Shown here piece by piece: positions 31,451-42,529 of a DNA stretch of 64,000 bases. How positions within the stretch are numbered: the stretch's first letter is position 1; each line of letters starts with the position of its first letter. The position numbers were made by a program, and so were the translations under genes. The notes beneath the pieces were generated by a model that was not told the DNA's origin, searched no databases, and saw nothing but the letters and a program-made list of their open reading frames with translations. The DNA comes from Pollenia angustigena (Eukaryota > Arthropoda > Insecta > Diptera > Polleniidae): NCBI GenBank assembly GCA_930367215.1, contig OV884059.1, positions 60,235,393-60,299,392 of the forward strand, given 5' to 3'.

Positions 31451-32216
31451 CAGGCAACCCTCGATTTACGCGGTCTGTTGGGACCGAAGAAAGCACGTGT
31501 AAAACAAGGTTCTGGACTGGTACAAATTCCGTTCATGGGACCAGAAATTTAATATTTCATGTAAATCAAGACATGCGATGCATACAAAATTTAATTTTTG
31601 GGCCCAAAACCCGCGCTAATCAAAAACATATAGAATTAAAATTTTATTTTAAATTAAATGATATTTCTTTATAATAATATATGTATAAAGCTTTGTTATT
31701 TTTTTTTATAAAACATTTGAATTAAAAGAGAAAAAAAATTATTGAAACACATTTGAATATTTAAAATCAAAAATATAAGAAAATTATGTCAATTGTAAAA
31801 TAGTCAAAATCAAACTAAGACAAAAACCCAATAAAATTTTACTGGTTTCTGAAAAAATTTAAAATATGTTCAGGTTACTGAAAAAAATTGCAGTAACCTG
31901 TAAAAATTTCCATTAAGCAGTAAATTTACAATTTTTAATGCAAACAATTTTAGGTACATTGTAAAAAAAATCTTTTAATTTTTGTAAAATATGTCAGTAT
32001 GCACTTCTGCAGATCTATTTTAGCACACAGTTGATGAAATTTCTTAAATCACAGTGCTGCAATTCCCGTAAAATAAAGATTATTATAATTTTTTAACCTT
32101 TTTTTTTGTAAAACCGCGCAAAAAAAAGCGCGTAATTCAAAAAAAGGTTACTATTACTGATCCGTGTTATATCTAAATCAAATAAATAAAGTACCGCGTA
32201 AATCAAGGGATACCTG
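31451..32216. mobile_element. pogo/Tigger-like MITE, 766 bp
   Basis: Left end CAGGCAACCCTCGATTTACG; right end reversed CAGGTATCCCTTGATTTACG, both continuing CGGT. It is flanked by TA on each side (31449-31450, 32217-32218). CAGG..CCTC-type ends with a TA duplication are those of pogo/Tigger elements. There is no coding frame inside, so it is non-autonomous. Confidence 0.82.
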
Positions 32217-34980
32217 TATTTATTAGAAGAAAATTGTATTAACACAAGAAAATCATCTCTTATTTAAAATTTTTAATAAATATTAATGCGCTCTTTTACA
32301 AATGAAGCCATTTTTGGTGATGAAGACTTGACAACACTGATTTAAAGAACCCCAATTATTACCTACATATGTAGATACATGAAATTAAAGATTTAAGAAA
32401 TAAGACATCTACGAAAGAATACTTTAAAAATTATAGTTCACATACAATGAATATACCGCACTTGGTCGACAAAACTGAATTAGTTCAAAATTTAAAAATT
32501 TTCAGTAGAAGCAAAACAATTCTTAATTTTACATTCAAGGCATATGAAAAATAAGTTTTAAACCAACAGTTTTATTACAAAAAGTATTCCAAATTGCACG
32601 ATATTTTTACAGCGGTTAGATACAATTTTTTCTAAAAAGTGCAAAATTAAAAATTTTGAGTTAATACACTTTTGTTGAACAAGTGCGACATGTTTGTATA
32701 TACATAATAAAGAATGAAATAAATTTTGGAACACGACAGATGGAATATACGTTCTAATATTATGGAAGTAATTAAATATACATATATACACTTTTTATTT
32801 CCAGCTGTGGCAGAAGCATACGAAAGTTATTTTAAGATGAAACTCTATTTTATACCCCACATGTACACATTTTTTGTTTTCGAAATGCATTTGTTTAGTC
32901 TTTCCATGAAAAGTTACTTTTTGCTATTGTCGAATTTGAATAATGTATGAATACATATGTAAATGTAGTACATATGCTCAAAGAGTGCAAGAATTACATT
33001 TTTAAATTCACATTATTCATATTTATTTAATTTGCTTTATGAAAATTATGAATATAAAATTCGTTTTAAATAATCGTTACTTTAAATATGTTTGTTTAGA
33101 CTTTCATATTCTCTTTTCAAAAAAAATTATTTAGAAAACTATTAATGGTAAAATAAGATTATAAAGTTAAAGTGGTATATTGGGCTGTGCCAAATCTTAA
33201 ATGCGCTTCACCATAGTACTGAAAAGCCAATTGTTCACTAGCTCACATGCTTTGGCCGCTATTGTGTCAAAATCCTTATAGTTAATAAGAGCATATTTGT
33301 TTGTACGCTTGGTAAAATTTTTTATCGATTTCGCTGATTTTTAAGCCAAAGAAATCTCGTATATAGAGAGGTGCAGTGTAACAAAGCCATAGTTAATAAA
33401 GTCAGATGGCAATAATTTCTATTGGAGAGAGAAATAAGCCCATATGGGTTTATTTCCAACACCCAAGTGCAGTAGTGTCATAATGTTTAAGCAACTAAAG
33501 TGGAAATAACGTCAAAATGGTGTTACTGTTATAGTTACATACTGCCAAAAGTAAGAGCTCCTACTGTCAAGTGTTGAGCAAATGTGGTACAGGAGGTGGA
33601 AAAGGGGGCGGGGCGTTAAGACCAATTTTGTTTCTAAAATCGTGATTTTTTTTTAATTTTATCATCATCATATAGCGTTACAGCTCGGGGTGAGCTGTGT
33701 TTTATTCTAAAATTATTTTATATTCTGCGCTCTTAACAACTTTCTGTTGCCAGTTCCGAATACCCATTATCCTTACATTGGCTTCAGCACCGTTCGCGGG
33801 CGTCCTCTTCGCATAGTTTTTCTGATATCATAGTATAAAAGCGACTTTCGCAGTCTGTACTTGCACAGAAATACAAATGGATAAAGATTTTTAGCGTTTG
33901 TTTTTATAGCATTTTTAAAAAACGGATCTTATTTATTGGATTGTCTTTCGCCAAATTTTAAATTTGTTCTTTATATTAACCCCCTTATTCATAAAAAATA
34001 TTTCAGCTTTGCAAAAGGTTTATTACACAAATTTTCATAGAAATTTCTTGTTACAAACCTTAAATAAACCTGAAATAGTTGTTAATGAAGAAGTCCTTAA
34101 GTATATAATTAATAAATAAATCAGTGTTCGAAAATAAACATAAATATTGTGTGTTCTGTTCGGTAGAAATGTGGAAAACGCAAACAGTGTTTGTGTTGTA
34201 AATTTTTAAAAAACAAGTAATAGTGATATATTCGGCTGCGCCGAATCTTTGATACCATCAGCTAAACACAGAAAAAAATCAATGTTTTATTAACATGGCG
34301 CAATGTTGATTTAAAATCATAGTAAATTTCTGCAAAAGTATGGACTTTATTTAAAATTTTCTTGGTTTCATGTTTATTTTAAATGAAAAGTGTTAAAATA
34401 AAATTGTTCACTATTGAAACCATAAAAACCTGTTTTACTTGTTTTGTATAGAAAAAACAACAACACTACAAAAAGAAAAACATGCATTTGTTCATTTTTA
34501 TGTTCAAAATTATTTAAAAAGAAAAGAATAATTCTCGTATTCTTTTTGTTAAAATCATTATTTTAAGTAGTACATCAAATTTTCAAAGACAAATGATGAT
34601 GAAACCCATATCGGGCCATTCTGCTAACAAAGGGGAATACAAAAAGGGAAACATGTGCAACAGGAAAATAAATAATTATATCCTATCTTTCTCTGGCTCC
34701 GCGGGTAAGTGCTTTGAATTATTCTTAAATAAATGCATTGTTGTCTCTGAAGATTCTTCTCACTGTTATGTCACACTCAAACCAACTTGATTCTACGTGA
34801 AATTCACGTTGTTTCAACTTGAAATAACTTTCATTCAACGTGATTCGGGTTGTTATTTCAATATAAATGACATGTTGTTCTAATTTTACTGCAAAGTTAA
34901 ATTAACATGAATTATATTTATTTGTAAATAAAACTAGTAAGAGTGCTACATTCGGCTACGCCGAAGCTTATATACCCTTC
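32217..34980. other. Intergenic stretch, no recognised gene
   Basis: AT-rich; short frames here have no recognisable domain. Visible structures are a hairpin with TTATTCATAAA ends at 33979-34097, an ATTCGGC-core repeat at 34213-34260, and a block at 33641-33835 (CATCATCATATAGCGTTACAG..) that looks like a fragment of a dispersed repeat but that I cannot name. Confidence 0.5.
33979..34097. repeat. Hairpin repeat with TTATTCATAAA left end
   Basis: The left arm CCCCTTATTCATAAAAAATA..AAAGGTTTATTAC pairs imperfectly with the right arm GTTACAAACCTTAAATAAACC..TTAATGAAGAAGTCC. Confidence 0.5.
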
Positions 34981-35156
34981 ACCATGGCATTAGTGCTGGG
35001 ATACTAACGATATTTTTTACTATCGATATTTATTGATAGTTCAGATTTCACTATCGATATTACTATCAACTGAATGTTTGCACATGTGCAGGATAAGTTT
35101 AACTAGTTTTTTATCAGGCTATAGTTCGTTGTTTTTATCACTTTATTGAACGTATG

Positions 35157-35161
35157 AGACG
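35157..35161. repeat. 5-bp target-site duplication, left (Transib)
   Basis: AGACG directly before CACAGTGG; repeated at 43844-43848 directly after the right terminus. Confidence 0.9.
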
Positions 35162-35199
35162 CACAGTGGCTGAAAATCGTTTTTCATCGGCCAAAAATC
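35162..35199. promoter_or_regulatory. Transib left terminus, recombination-signal-like
   Basis: Heptamer CACAGTG, then a 22-bp spacer, then CCAAAAATC. The heptamer is identical to the vertebrate V(D)J consensus, and the nonamer matches ACAAAAACC at 7 of 9 positions. The right end (43806-43843) reads CACTGTG, 22 bp, CCAAAAGTC. These are the expected transposase-binding ends. Confidence 0.85.
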
Positions 35200-35325
35200 T
35201 GTAACTTTTGAACCGTTTTTTTACCGTTTTAATTTTGTTAAAATCGGTTCAGTAGTTGTTGAGAAGTTTAAGGTCAAAGTTGAACTTTTGATGTTTTTTA
35301 GCATTTAGTATGAAAATGCTAATGA

Positions 35326-35668
35326 TTGAGATTGAGAACTTTGGTATTTTTTTATTAAAAAAGTGGGATTTTTTTTAGCCCACTGTTTTAAGAACTTTTT
35401 AATCTACATAACTGCCGAATTTCGTTAGCATATCTTTGTTCATGTCAGATTTATAGAATGTCAAACCTTAAAAATATTATTTTTTTACTTTTTATTCATT
35501 TACACTATATTTTAATAATTTTAATGTTTGACATTCTATAAATCTAACATGAATAAATTTATCATAATGAATTTTGGCAGTTATGTAGATTAAGAAGTTC
35601 TTAAAACAGTGGACTGAAAAACATCCCCATTTTTGATAAAAAAAAATACCCAAATTCCCAATCCCGGA
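35326..35668. repeat. Long hairpin inside the Transib 3' part
   Basis: Arms of about 145 bp (35326-35470 and 35525-35668) pair through TTGGTATTTTTT, CCCACTGTTTTAAGAACTT, AATCTACATAACTGCC and ATTTATAGAATGTCAAAC. The loop is about 55 bp. It contains no gene. Confidence 0.85.
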
Positions 35669-35918
35669 AAACGGCTTTCAATTTTTTTCGATATTGCTCA
35701 GAATTTTCTAGAAAATAATGGACGTATTAGAAAACATTACTGTTCTAAATGTATAAAAATCGGTGTGCTGAATTATTAGAATTTTTTACTCAAATAATTT
35801 TTTTTTTTTTTTGTTTGAAAAATTTGATTTGGAATAGGGCATATGGGAGTAAAAATGTCAAACTGACTATAACTTGCTTCTACAAGCATACACTTAATGT
35901 TTTCTTTTGAAAAATATA

Positions 35919-35925
<7 letters not shown>

Positions 35926-35982
<57 letters not shown>
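35926..35982. repeat. (TA)n microsatellite
   Basis: An uninterrupted alternating TA run of more than 50 bp within the Transib 3' region. Confidence 0.95.
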
Positions 35983-35984
<2 letters not shown>

Positions 35985-36283
35985 CTGGAGAAATTCGTAT
36001 TCATATTACCTTTATATGCATATACATTCGCCTCGTATATGCCACTATACCTTTAAAAAAATGTATAGGCATGTAATAATACCTATGATCATTTTGTGAA
36101 CAGGTTTCTTCATTATCAACTCTACAACAGGTTTAACTGGAACCAGTTCCACTAGAAAACTTTTTAGATTAAAAATATAAATAAGTGTAAATTTTAAAAT
36201 TTTTTTTTTCTATTTTTATTTAAATAACAATAAGGACAAAAACATATTTTTTGCTTAAATAACAATAAAATTTATTATATCTC

Positions 36284-37501
36284 CTATTGATTCGGTTGGA
36301 AAATTGCCTCCAAATATTCCATATTTGGTTTTGTATTATCTTTGTCCTGTAGCAACCCTTTTGCTTCTTCATCTAAGTCCCGATGTTCTACTTTCCATTG
36401 ACTTCGAATGCTAGAGATGAGCGGATCTGACGTTGCCAAAAATATATTAAACAGATCTTCGTTCGTAAAATCTCGTGACATTTTTCTGGTATTCTGCTCC
36501 CTATAAAATCTGTAATCTTTATTCCTTTTTTCCTGGGCTTCCTTTATGAACCGTTGGAGACATATTTCTCCATGGATATTTGATAGTATATATTCTAGCT
36601 GTTTCTTTGGCATAATCCCCAAATTTTCTATAATCAATTTGTTCATTGCATGCAAGTACATCAATGATTGTTTTAAATCTTGATATAAGACTTATATCAA
36701 CACCTGTTATTTCAGATGCTTTTTTGGGATCAGAAAAGAACCTTCTTGCTGTATTCCCATCATTCGTATTGCCTGATCCTTGTTTTGGTTGGTCTATAAT
36801 CAAGCCACATTTGCGAAATTCATCCTGAACATGCTTCTTTTTTGTACTTCTTAAATCCTTGTTGGTTTCATTGTTTCTTATTGATCCTGATGGTCCAAAA
36901 TCCAAATCATAACTTATTTTTAGTATGTGCTCCATAATTCGTATTCTTGTATGTAGCGGCGATAATCCAAATTCATATGCATAAGTATTATCTAATGATT
37001 TTTCCGGGACTTGGTTTAATTTGCTTGATGTGGTTTGGCATATAATGCAGCTGGATGAAGCCTTTGTGTCGGTCAAAGCCTGGCCTACTTTTCCGTCTAT
37101 CATCGTTAGCACTAATTGATATTTAACTTCAATTATATGGCCATCTGATTCTAATGGCCGTAGTGTTGCAATTTGGGCTCTTATATAACTGGTTTCATTT
37201 TTAATGGTAACAGCAGTTTCCTTTTTAAATTCAAATTTAATTGGTCTGCAGTATTTTGTAGAAGATGGTGTGAGATTTTTCCAAATATCCTTTGTTTGCA
37301 TCGTACTGGTCGAAGGCTCCGAGTGTTCCAAATTCTTTACCAATCGCAATGGAACAAATGATACCATGAACATATCTGTATCTGAAGTATTTTCACATAT
37401 AGATTGCTTGAATTGTTTCTGTCCAGAAGAACCATCACATCCCCATTTGCAAAAGAGAGTTAACTTGCAGTTCCCATATTTTTTCAAATCATCTCCTCTA
37501 A
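36284..37501 (-). pseudogene. Transib transposase, catalytic part
   Basis: Read on the minus strand right after the Harbinger. It contains FCKWGCDGSSGQ, matching the first catalytic Asp site of RAG1/Transib, and MVSFVPLRLV. The second Asp site is in LVLTMIDGKVGQALTDTKAS, joined to the zinc-binding pair SSCIICQTT. The His partners follow in LSPLHTRIRIMEHILK. In another frame, EAQEKRNKDYRFYREQNTRK carries the third acidic site. Between MSPTVHK and that block a short segment is missing and the frame shifts (about 36520-36560), so the gene is broken even apart from the Harbinger insertion. It is the 3' continuation of 41545-42313. Confidence 0.85.
37499..37501. repeat. 3-bp target-site duplication, left (Harbinger)
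   Basis: TAA before GAGCTAGTTTTTTGG; TAA again at 41545-41547. Removing the element and one TAA restores one open Transib frame across the site (..CAATCACTTA, then GAGGAGATG on the minus strand). Confidence 0.9.
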
Positions 37502-37787
37502 GAGCTAGTTTTTTGGATGTAGGTTTAACTTGGTTTAACGGCTTATTAGTTAAACTGAAAAGAATAATAAACTGGCTCTAATCTACCTTTCTGTTTTTTA
37601 GTAGAAGTTTAAGAAGTGACATTTTGATAATTAATCTAGTGGCATCATCCTTTTTATTTACTTGAAAATATGGTAGCACCACAAATTATGATTAAAAAAA
37701 CCAAAACAAACGTTTTTTTAACAAACAAACGGCGCGTACATCGCAAAATTAGTTTTTATTTAAAAAAAATTTATTAACAAACAAAAA

Positions 37788-38543
37788 ATGTCGCAAATTA
37801 AACGTTCCTCAAACTTTTCAACAAAAGAAATAGAGTACCTAATTCAATTGGTGGAAAAAAACAAAGCCACCATTGAATGCAAAAAAACCGACAGAACGTG
37901 TTCAGAAGAAAAAAATAATTGCTGGATGCAAATTGAAACAGAGTTCAATTCTGCTTTTGATAATTACCGTTCACATAAAACATTAAAAACTAAATATGAA
38001 AACCTAAAAAAAAGGCGCAAACAGAACTATGCAAAAGACAAGGAAGAACTTTATCGAACAGGTGGCGGTGTAAAATCAACTTCCAAAGTAACTACCGTAG
38101 ATGAAGGGATATTGAAAATTGTGCAGGAAGAACAGATTGCTGGGAATGTGTCCATGTACGATGATGATTTCTTAACTGAAGAAAGTAAGTAAAATTGTTT
38201 TCACAATTACATGTTCTTGTACAGCCTTTTTTTTATAGAACTTGATGAAGAATATTTACTTGATGAACCACCTATGGATTGCATCCTAATTGAAGAGCAG
38301 CCCGCAACAAGTAAATGGGATAAATATTCACCGATGCAACTTAAAACTCAGAAACACAATGTTCTTAACACGGATAGAAAACGAACATCAAGAGATGCTT
38401 GGGCTAATGTAGCTGAATTAAAAATGAAGAAACTAAAATTGGAAATGTTGGTTATTAAAGAGGAGTGGAATTTAAAAAAAACTAAGCTGGAATTGGAAGT
38501 AGAAGAATTAAAACGAAATGCAAAAACCAAAAAGGAAGAATAG
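37788..38543 (+). CDS. Harbinger Myb/SANT-like DNA-binding protein, two exons
   Basis: Exon 1 37788-38184, intron 38185-38238 (GTAAGT..TATAG), exon 2 38239-38543; 233 residues, no stops. Residues about 8-90 form a Myb/SANT-like domain (FSTKEIEYLIQLVEKNKATI, CWMQIETEFNSAF, HKTLKTKYENLKKRRKQNYA). The GGGVKSTSK stretch follows, then an acidic middle (DDDFLTEE, LDEEYLLDEPPMD). A charged coiled-coil-like C-terminus is rich in Lys, Glu and Leu (about residues 195-233). In PIF/Harbinger elements this partner protein helps bring the transposase to the nucleus and to element ends. It appears intact, unlike its neighbour. Confidence 0.85.
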
Positions 38544-39261
38544 ATCATATGTGTTGTTATAAAGCTATAGAGTTTTAAAGTTTTATAAGCATGGATTTTT
38601 CAAACATCTTATTTCCGAAATTTGCATTTTGGGAAGATTTGTTAAGCAATCTGTTCACCTTGCACAATTTTAAAAATCCCTTCATATTTCATTTTCTATA
38701 TTCCATAAAATTGCCCTATGTTTTTATTTAAATCAATGTCTTAATTTAATAAGCCCAAAACAAAAATAACCTTTTTCATTCATACTTCTTATGATAAAAA
38801 AGTATAATATTAATTTTTTTATATGTACATGAATTGTTAACATTGTTTTTTTATTCATAAATAATTTCTTTTGTATCTTATATAAATTTAAGTTGAGTTT
38901 GTAAACTAAAAACCGATCTCCCAAAAAAAGACTGAACAATTTTTAAATATTTAAGTTATAACTTTTTTTTAATATTACCTTATTTTTTTAATATAACTTT
39001 ATTAAAATGAGCGTGGCATGAATTGTTAATATAATTATTTTTTGTGTATACATATAAATAAAAAAAAAGAACGGCTGGATCGTTCTCTTGACGCTTTTTA
39101 TAGAAGTAATAGTTTTTTCAAAATTTTACGGAAACTTAAAAATGGAAGTGTAAGATTAAAACGTAATCAAAGTTCATAGTATCAGGCATGTTCTGTTAAT
39201 CACAAGATTTCAAATCACTTGTGATTTTGAAATCACAGTTGTGATTAATGGGTCTACATTA
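38544..39261. other. Harbinger sequence between the two genes
   Basis: No gene. A small palindrome built on TCACAAG/CTTGTGA and TTGTGATTAAT lies at about 39190-39250. The rest is AT-rich. Confidence 0.5.
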
Positions 39262-39424
39262 CAGAGCTGTAAATGAATCATTCATTTTTGAATTAATTCC
39301 TGAATAATGCATGCAGTGAATTAGAAAATTTTGAATAAATTCTTTTTACACAAAAAATTAATTCAAAATTTAGCTAATTCGTAATGAATTAAAATCAAAA
39401 ATTAATGATTCATTTACAGCTCTG
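39262..39424. mobile_element. hAT-like MITE, 163 bp
   Basis: Ends CAGAGCTGTAAATGAATCAT at left and the same sequence reversed at right. Flanks CTACATTA and CTACATAA match at 7 of 8 positions, as for a slightly decayed hAT duplication. It lies between the two convergent Harbinger genes. Confidence 0.8.
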
Positions 39425-39801
39425 CTACATAATGACATATTTTACATCAAAGTGTAGGGAATCGTCTCTAGATTTTTAACAATTGTGAAATTTATTGAAT
39501 TCATTTCTAAATTTGCACGGCTTTTATAAACGGGAACAGCATAAATAAAAATTCGGGTATATGCATCGGTGGTGCATACATGTACAAAATACATGTTTTC
39601 TACTACATGTTATATACATATGTTTATACATAACGCTCATTTGCTGCAAGACCGGCATAACTCAAAAAAATCAATTTCGAGATAAACGCATTTAAAGTTT
39701 TTGATTTGCTCTTACTAAAAAGAAAAGAGTAATACCCTCTTTATGATCAAGTACGATAAGTAAATGACCGTTAACTAAAACCAATAAACGTTAAATATAA
39801 T

Positions 39802-39930
39802 CAGCCCAATTATGAAAAAAAATTCCCCGGGAGATTTTTCCCTTCTCTCATTTTTCATATGTTAATTCACTTGTAAAAATGGGAAAAGGGAAAAAACTCC
39901 CGGGGAATTTATTTATTCAAATTTAAGCTG
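39802..39930. mobile_element. Palindromic MITE with TTCCCCGGGAG core, copy 1
   Basis: The left arm CAGCCCAATTATG..AAATTCCCCGGGAG pairs with the right arm CTCCCGGGGAATTTATTTATTCAAATTT. It lies just downstream of the transposase stop. It is related to the copy at 40596-40722 but more diverged. Confidence 0.75.
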
Positions 39931-39984
39931 AACGTAACTCGTATTTAAAAAAAATCTTGTTAAATTTGTGTCTTCTAATTCTAA

Positions 39985-41311
39985 TTATTTTAACAAATTT
40001 TTGAAATAATCTTTTATGAGGACACGGCATACTAAATTATTTGCTTCGGTCCTGCTTTCTCTATTGTTAGGTACGGACAATACAAAATCCACAGCTTCTT
40101 GCGCTTCAATATCTAAATTTGGCACTTGAAATTCGTTGTTGATGCAACAAATATTGTGAAGAACGGCTGTAGAGACTATAATGCTTTGTACCTTTTTAAA
40201 ACTCAAACGAATACCTAAAGACAGAATTGGAAATCTTCTTTTCCAAACACCGTACATCCGTTCCACACAGGTACGAGTTCTTATTTGTGATTCGTATTAA
40301 AGGCTATCTTCAGCAGTTTTTGGGTTTAATAGAGGTGTCAATAAATACTTTTGATTTGGATATCCGCTGTCCCCCAATACTAAACTATCACCGAATTCGC
40401 CACTCTCAAGTCTGGAATAGATTCTTAAATTTTTGAAAATATTTGAATCATGTGCTGATCCTTGCCATCGAGCTACAATATTTGTAATTTTCAAGTTCGC
40501 ATCACACATCGTTTGAACATTTATGGAAAAAAATCCCTTTCTATTCCGGTAGATTTCAGCACTATTACCACCTTAAAGTATAAAAAAAATGTAATCAGCC
40601 CAATTACGAATAAAAATTCCCCGGGGTTTTTTGCCCTTTTCCCATTTTTACGATTGAATTGACAAAGGAAAAATGGGAGAAGGGAGAAATCTCCCGGGGA
40701 ATTTTTATTCATAATTGGGCTGAATGTGATATAAAGCATTAAACAATATTATTACCTGGTGATATAATTTTTACATGAGTGCAGTCAATAGCTGCGATGA
40801 CTTTTGGAAATTTAGCAATTTTGTAAAAATCTTCCTTGCACTTGCGAAGCTCTTGATGTGACTTTGGAAATATAATGAAATGTTCCCTCAAGAGTGCTAT
40901 GTGGTGGGACACTTTCGTCACGACTTTTGAAATAGTTGATTTCACTACCCCATTCAGATCTGCAATTGTCATTAACATGCCACCAGTAGCATATAACCTT
41001 AATGTTATTAACAACATTTGTTCTTCAGATAATGCATTGTTCCTAAATAATGATTGATAAGCACAGTTTAAGTTAATATGTACAAATGCTTACCAGTTCG
41101 TTGGATGTTTTATATGAGATCCAATTAGTTCTAAAACCATATAGGCTGAGTGCTTGGACAATCGAAAGCGTTGGAAAAATTCCATATCCGTATAAAAATG
41201 AAAATGGTTTGGTCGAGTTCCGAAGGTTTTAGGCTTTCTTATAACTGTTTTATTTAAATTTACAAATACTTCAGAATCACTGAAATCTTCATCGTCTGAA
41301 GAATAATTCAT
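39985..41311 (-). pseudogene. Harbinger DDE transposase, three exons, one stop codon
   Basis: Exons 41311-41094, 41042-40756 and 40571-39985 join in frame across GT-AG introns (51 nt, and 184 nt holding a MITE) to about 363 codons, normal for HARBI1-like transposases. Motifs in order: FRLSKHSAYMVLELIG (N-terminal), ALSEEQMLLITLRLYATGG, then the first catalytic Asp in VIAAIDCTHVKI, the second in LVLGDSGYPNQKYLLTP and Glu in CVERMYGVWKRRFP. One in-frame TAA at 40297-40299, between the second Asp and the Glu, is the only break I can see. The gene converges with the Myb-like gene. Its location within TIR and TSD shows it is element-encoded rather than a host HARBI1 gene. Confidence 0.85.
40596..40722. 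mobile_element. Palindromic MITE with TTCCCCGGG core, copy 2, inside an intron
   Basis: Ends CAGCCCAATTACGAATAAAA at left and, reversed at right, CAGCCCAATTATGAATAAAA. 127 bp, almost a perfect hairpin. It fills most of the second transposase intron (40572-40755). Confidence 0.85.
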
Positions 41312-41544
41312 TTTTTTTTATTTTTGGTAATTTTTAAAGAAAATATTTAATTTACGAAACAGCTGTAGAGGCATTTGCCATCAGCTGTGTATATTTTGAC
41401 ATTTGTAACTTAAGTTTAACTGGCCAATCTTGCTGAGTTAAACTCAAATTAAAACAAGATAAACTGGAACTAAAAAACAACATGCTAAGTTTAAACCACG
41501 TTAAACCAATAAACAAAGATGAACTTTATCCAAAAAACTAGCTC

Positions 41545-42313
41545 TAAGTGATTGTAGTAAACGCTGAGCTGTATGATTAAGTAGACCTTGAAGTTTTACC
41601 TCTGCCGAAATTGGTGTGATTTTAATAGTGTCCCTTGGTGGCAAACATTCCTTCTTAGCAGCAGTTATGTGATGATAAGCAGGATACAGATTTGAACCTT
41701 TTTCAATTGCACGCACTCTGAGCCGAATGTATTGCTCTTTTGTTAACTTCAAATCTAAAAATAATGCTAATGCCTCTTCATTTGAAAACTGTTTTTCATC
41801 GCTTGGCGTTGGAATACTCTTAAGAATCCGTTTTGTTCTCTTGGGACTAGCGATAAAAACTTTTTCAATAATATCGACTTTTGTGAGTTCTTTTTGTGAT
41901 CGCAGTTGATATAGCAAAGCTTCTTGAATACTTGTATCTCCGATTGCTTCGTTGATATCCTTAAGCTTCCGCCTTTTAGATCTATCGCTACAGTTCTCAA
42001 GTGATTTCTTTGGCCTCCCAAGGTTATTTTCATTTGTACCTTCTGAAGATATCTGGACACTGAGTTCGCCATCTAACCAGTTTGCAAAACTGTTGTAAAA
42101 TCTAGGTTTACTCCATCCAACTTGCTTGAACCGCTTTTTTAAGTTTTTGACGAAATCGATTATTTTATTTTGCAGTTCCGATCGTATTTCAGTGCTGCAG
42201 GAATATAAATTGAGTTTTCCTTCAATGTAACTTAAAACATCTTCCTCCTTTTTATTTTTAAAATACTCTTTGGATAATTCTTTATAGCTGAAGCTCTCCA
42301 TTTTTATAGACAT
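41545..42313 (-). pseudogene. Transib transposase, N-terminal part
   Basis: An open frame from ATG at 42313 (MSIKMESFSYKELSKEYF) runs through NKIIDFVKNLKKRFKQVGW, SKPRFYNSFANWL and SNEEALALFLDLKLTKEQY to ..TAQRLLQSLR, where the Harbinger begins. The first 255 codons are uninterrupted. The segment is the DNA-binding and connecting part upstream of the RNase H-like core. The next native codons are in 36284-37501, after the insertion. The promoter is expected to the right, where the 42530-43622 repeats lie. Confidence 0.82.
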
Positions 42314-42529
42314 TTAAAATTTAGATTGTAATTGCTTAGATATATTTTAACAACTGAGATTTTATTCGAATACCACTGGCTTTTATACATAGCATGCGTT
42401 ATACTGTGTTCCTAGGTAGCGTAATAAGGTAGAATTAAAAACTAAATTGGGCTAAAGTAGGATACGCTTAAAATCCCACAGGTATTGGTAATTATATAAT
42501 ATAAAATACCCAGCACACCTTGGCTTGGT

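Larger units (their letters stand above)
37502..41544. mobile_element. PIF/Harbinger transposon, 4,043 bp
   Basis: Ends GAGCTAGTTTTTTGGAT and, reversed at right, the same 17 bases, flanked by TAA as PIF/Harbinger elements require. It carries the usual two convergent genes: a Myb/SANT-like DNA-binding protein on plus near the left end and a DDE transposase on minus near the right end. Three MITEs sit within it (39262-39424, 39802-39930, 40596-40722). It is inserted in the Transib transposase gene. Confidence 0.95.

Noticed and set aside
34593..34790. A 65-codon plus-strand frame
   Set aside because: No domain, no splice or promoter context, and typical of chance frames in AT-rich DNA.
35926..35982. 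TA repeat as a transposon target cluster
   Set aside because: It is a simple microsatellite with no element ends adjoining it.
39985..41311. Host HARBI1 gene
   Set aside because: It lies inside a 4-kb element with matching terminal repeats and TAA duplication, next to the partner Myb-like gene, and has an internal stop.
36284..42313. Host RAG1-like gene
   Set aside because: Transib termini and an AGACG duplication surround it, and the gene is frameshifted and split; it is a transposon copy.
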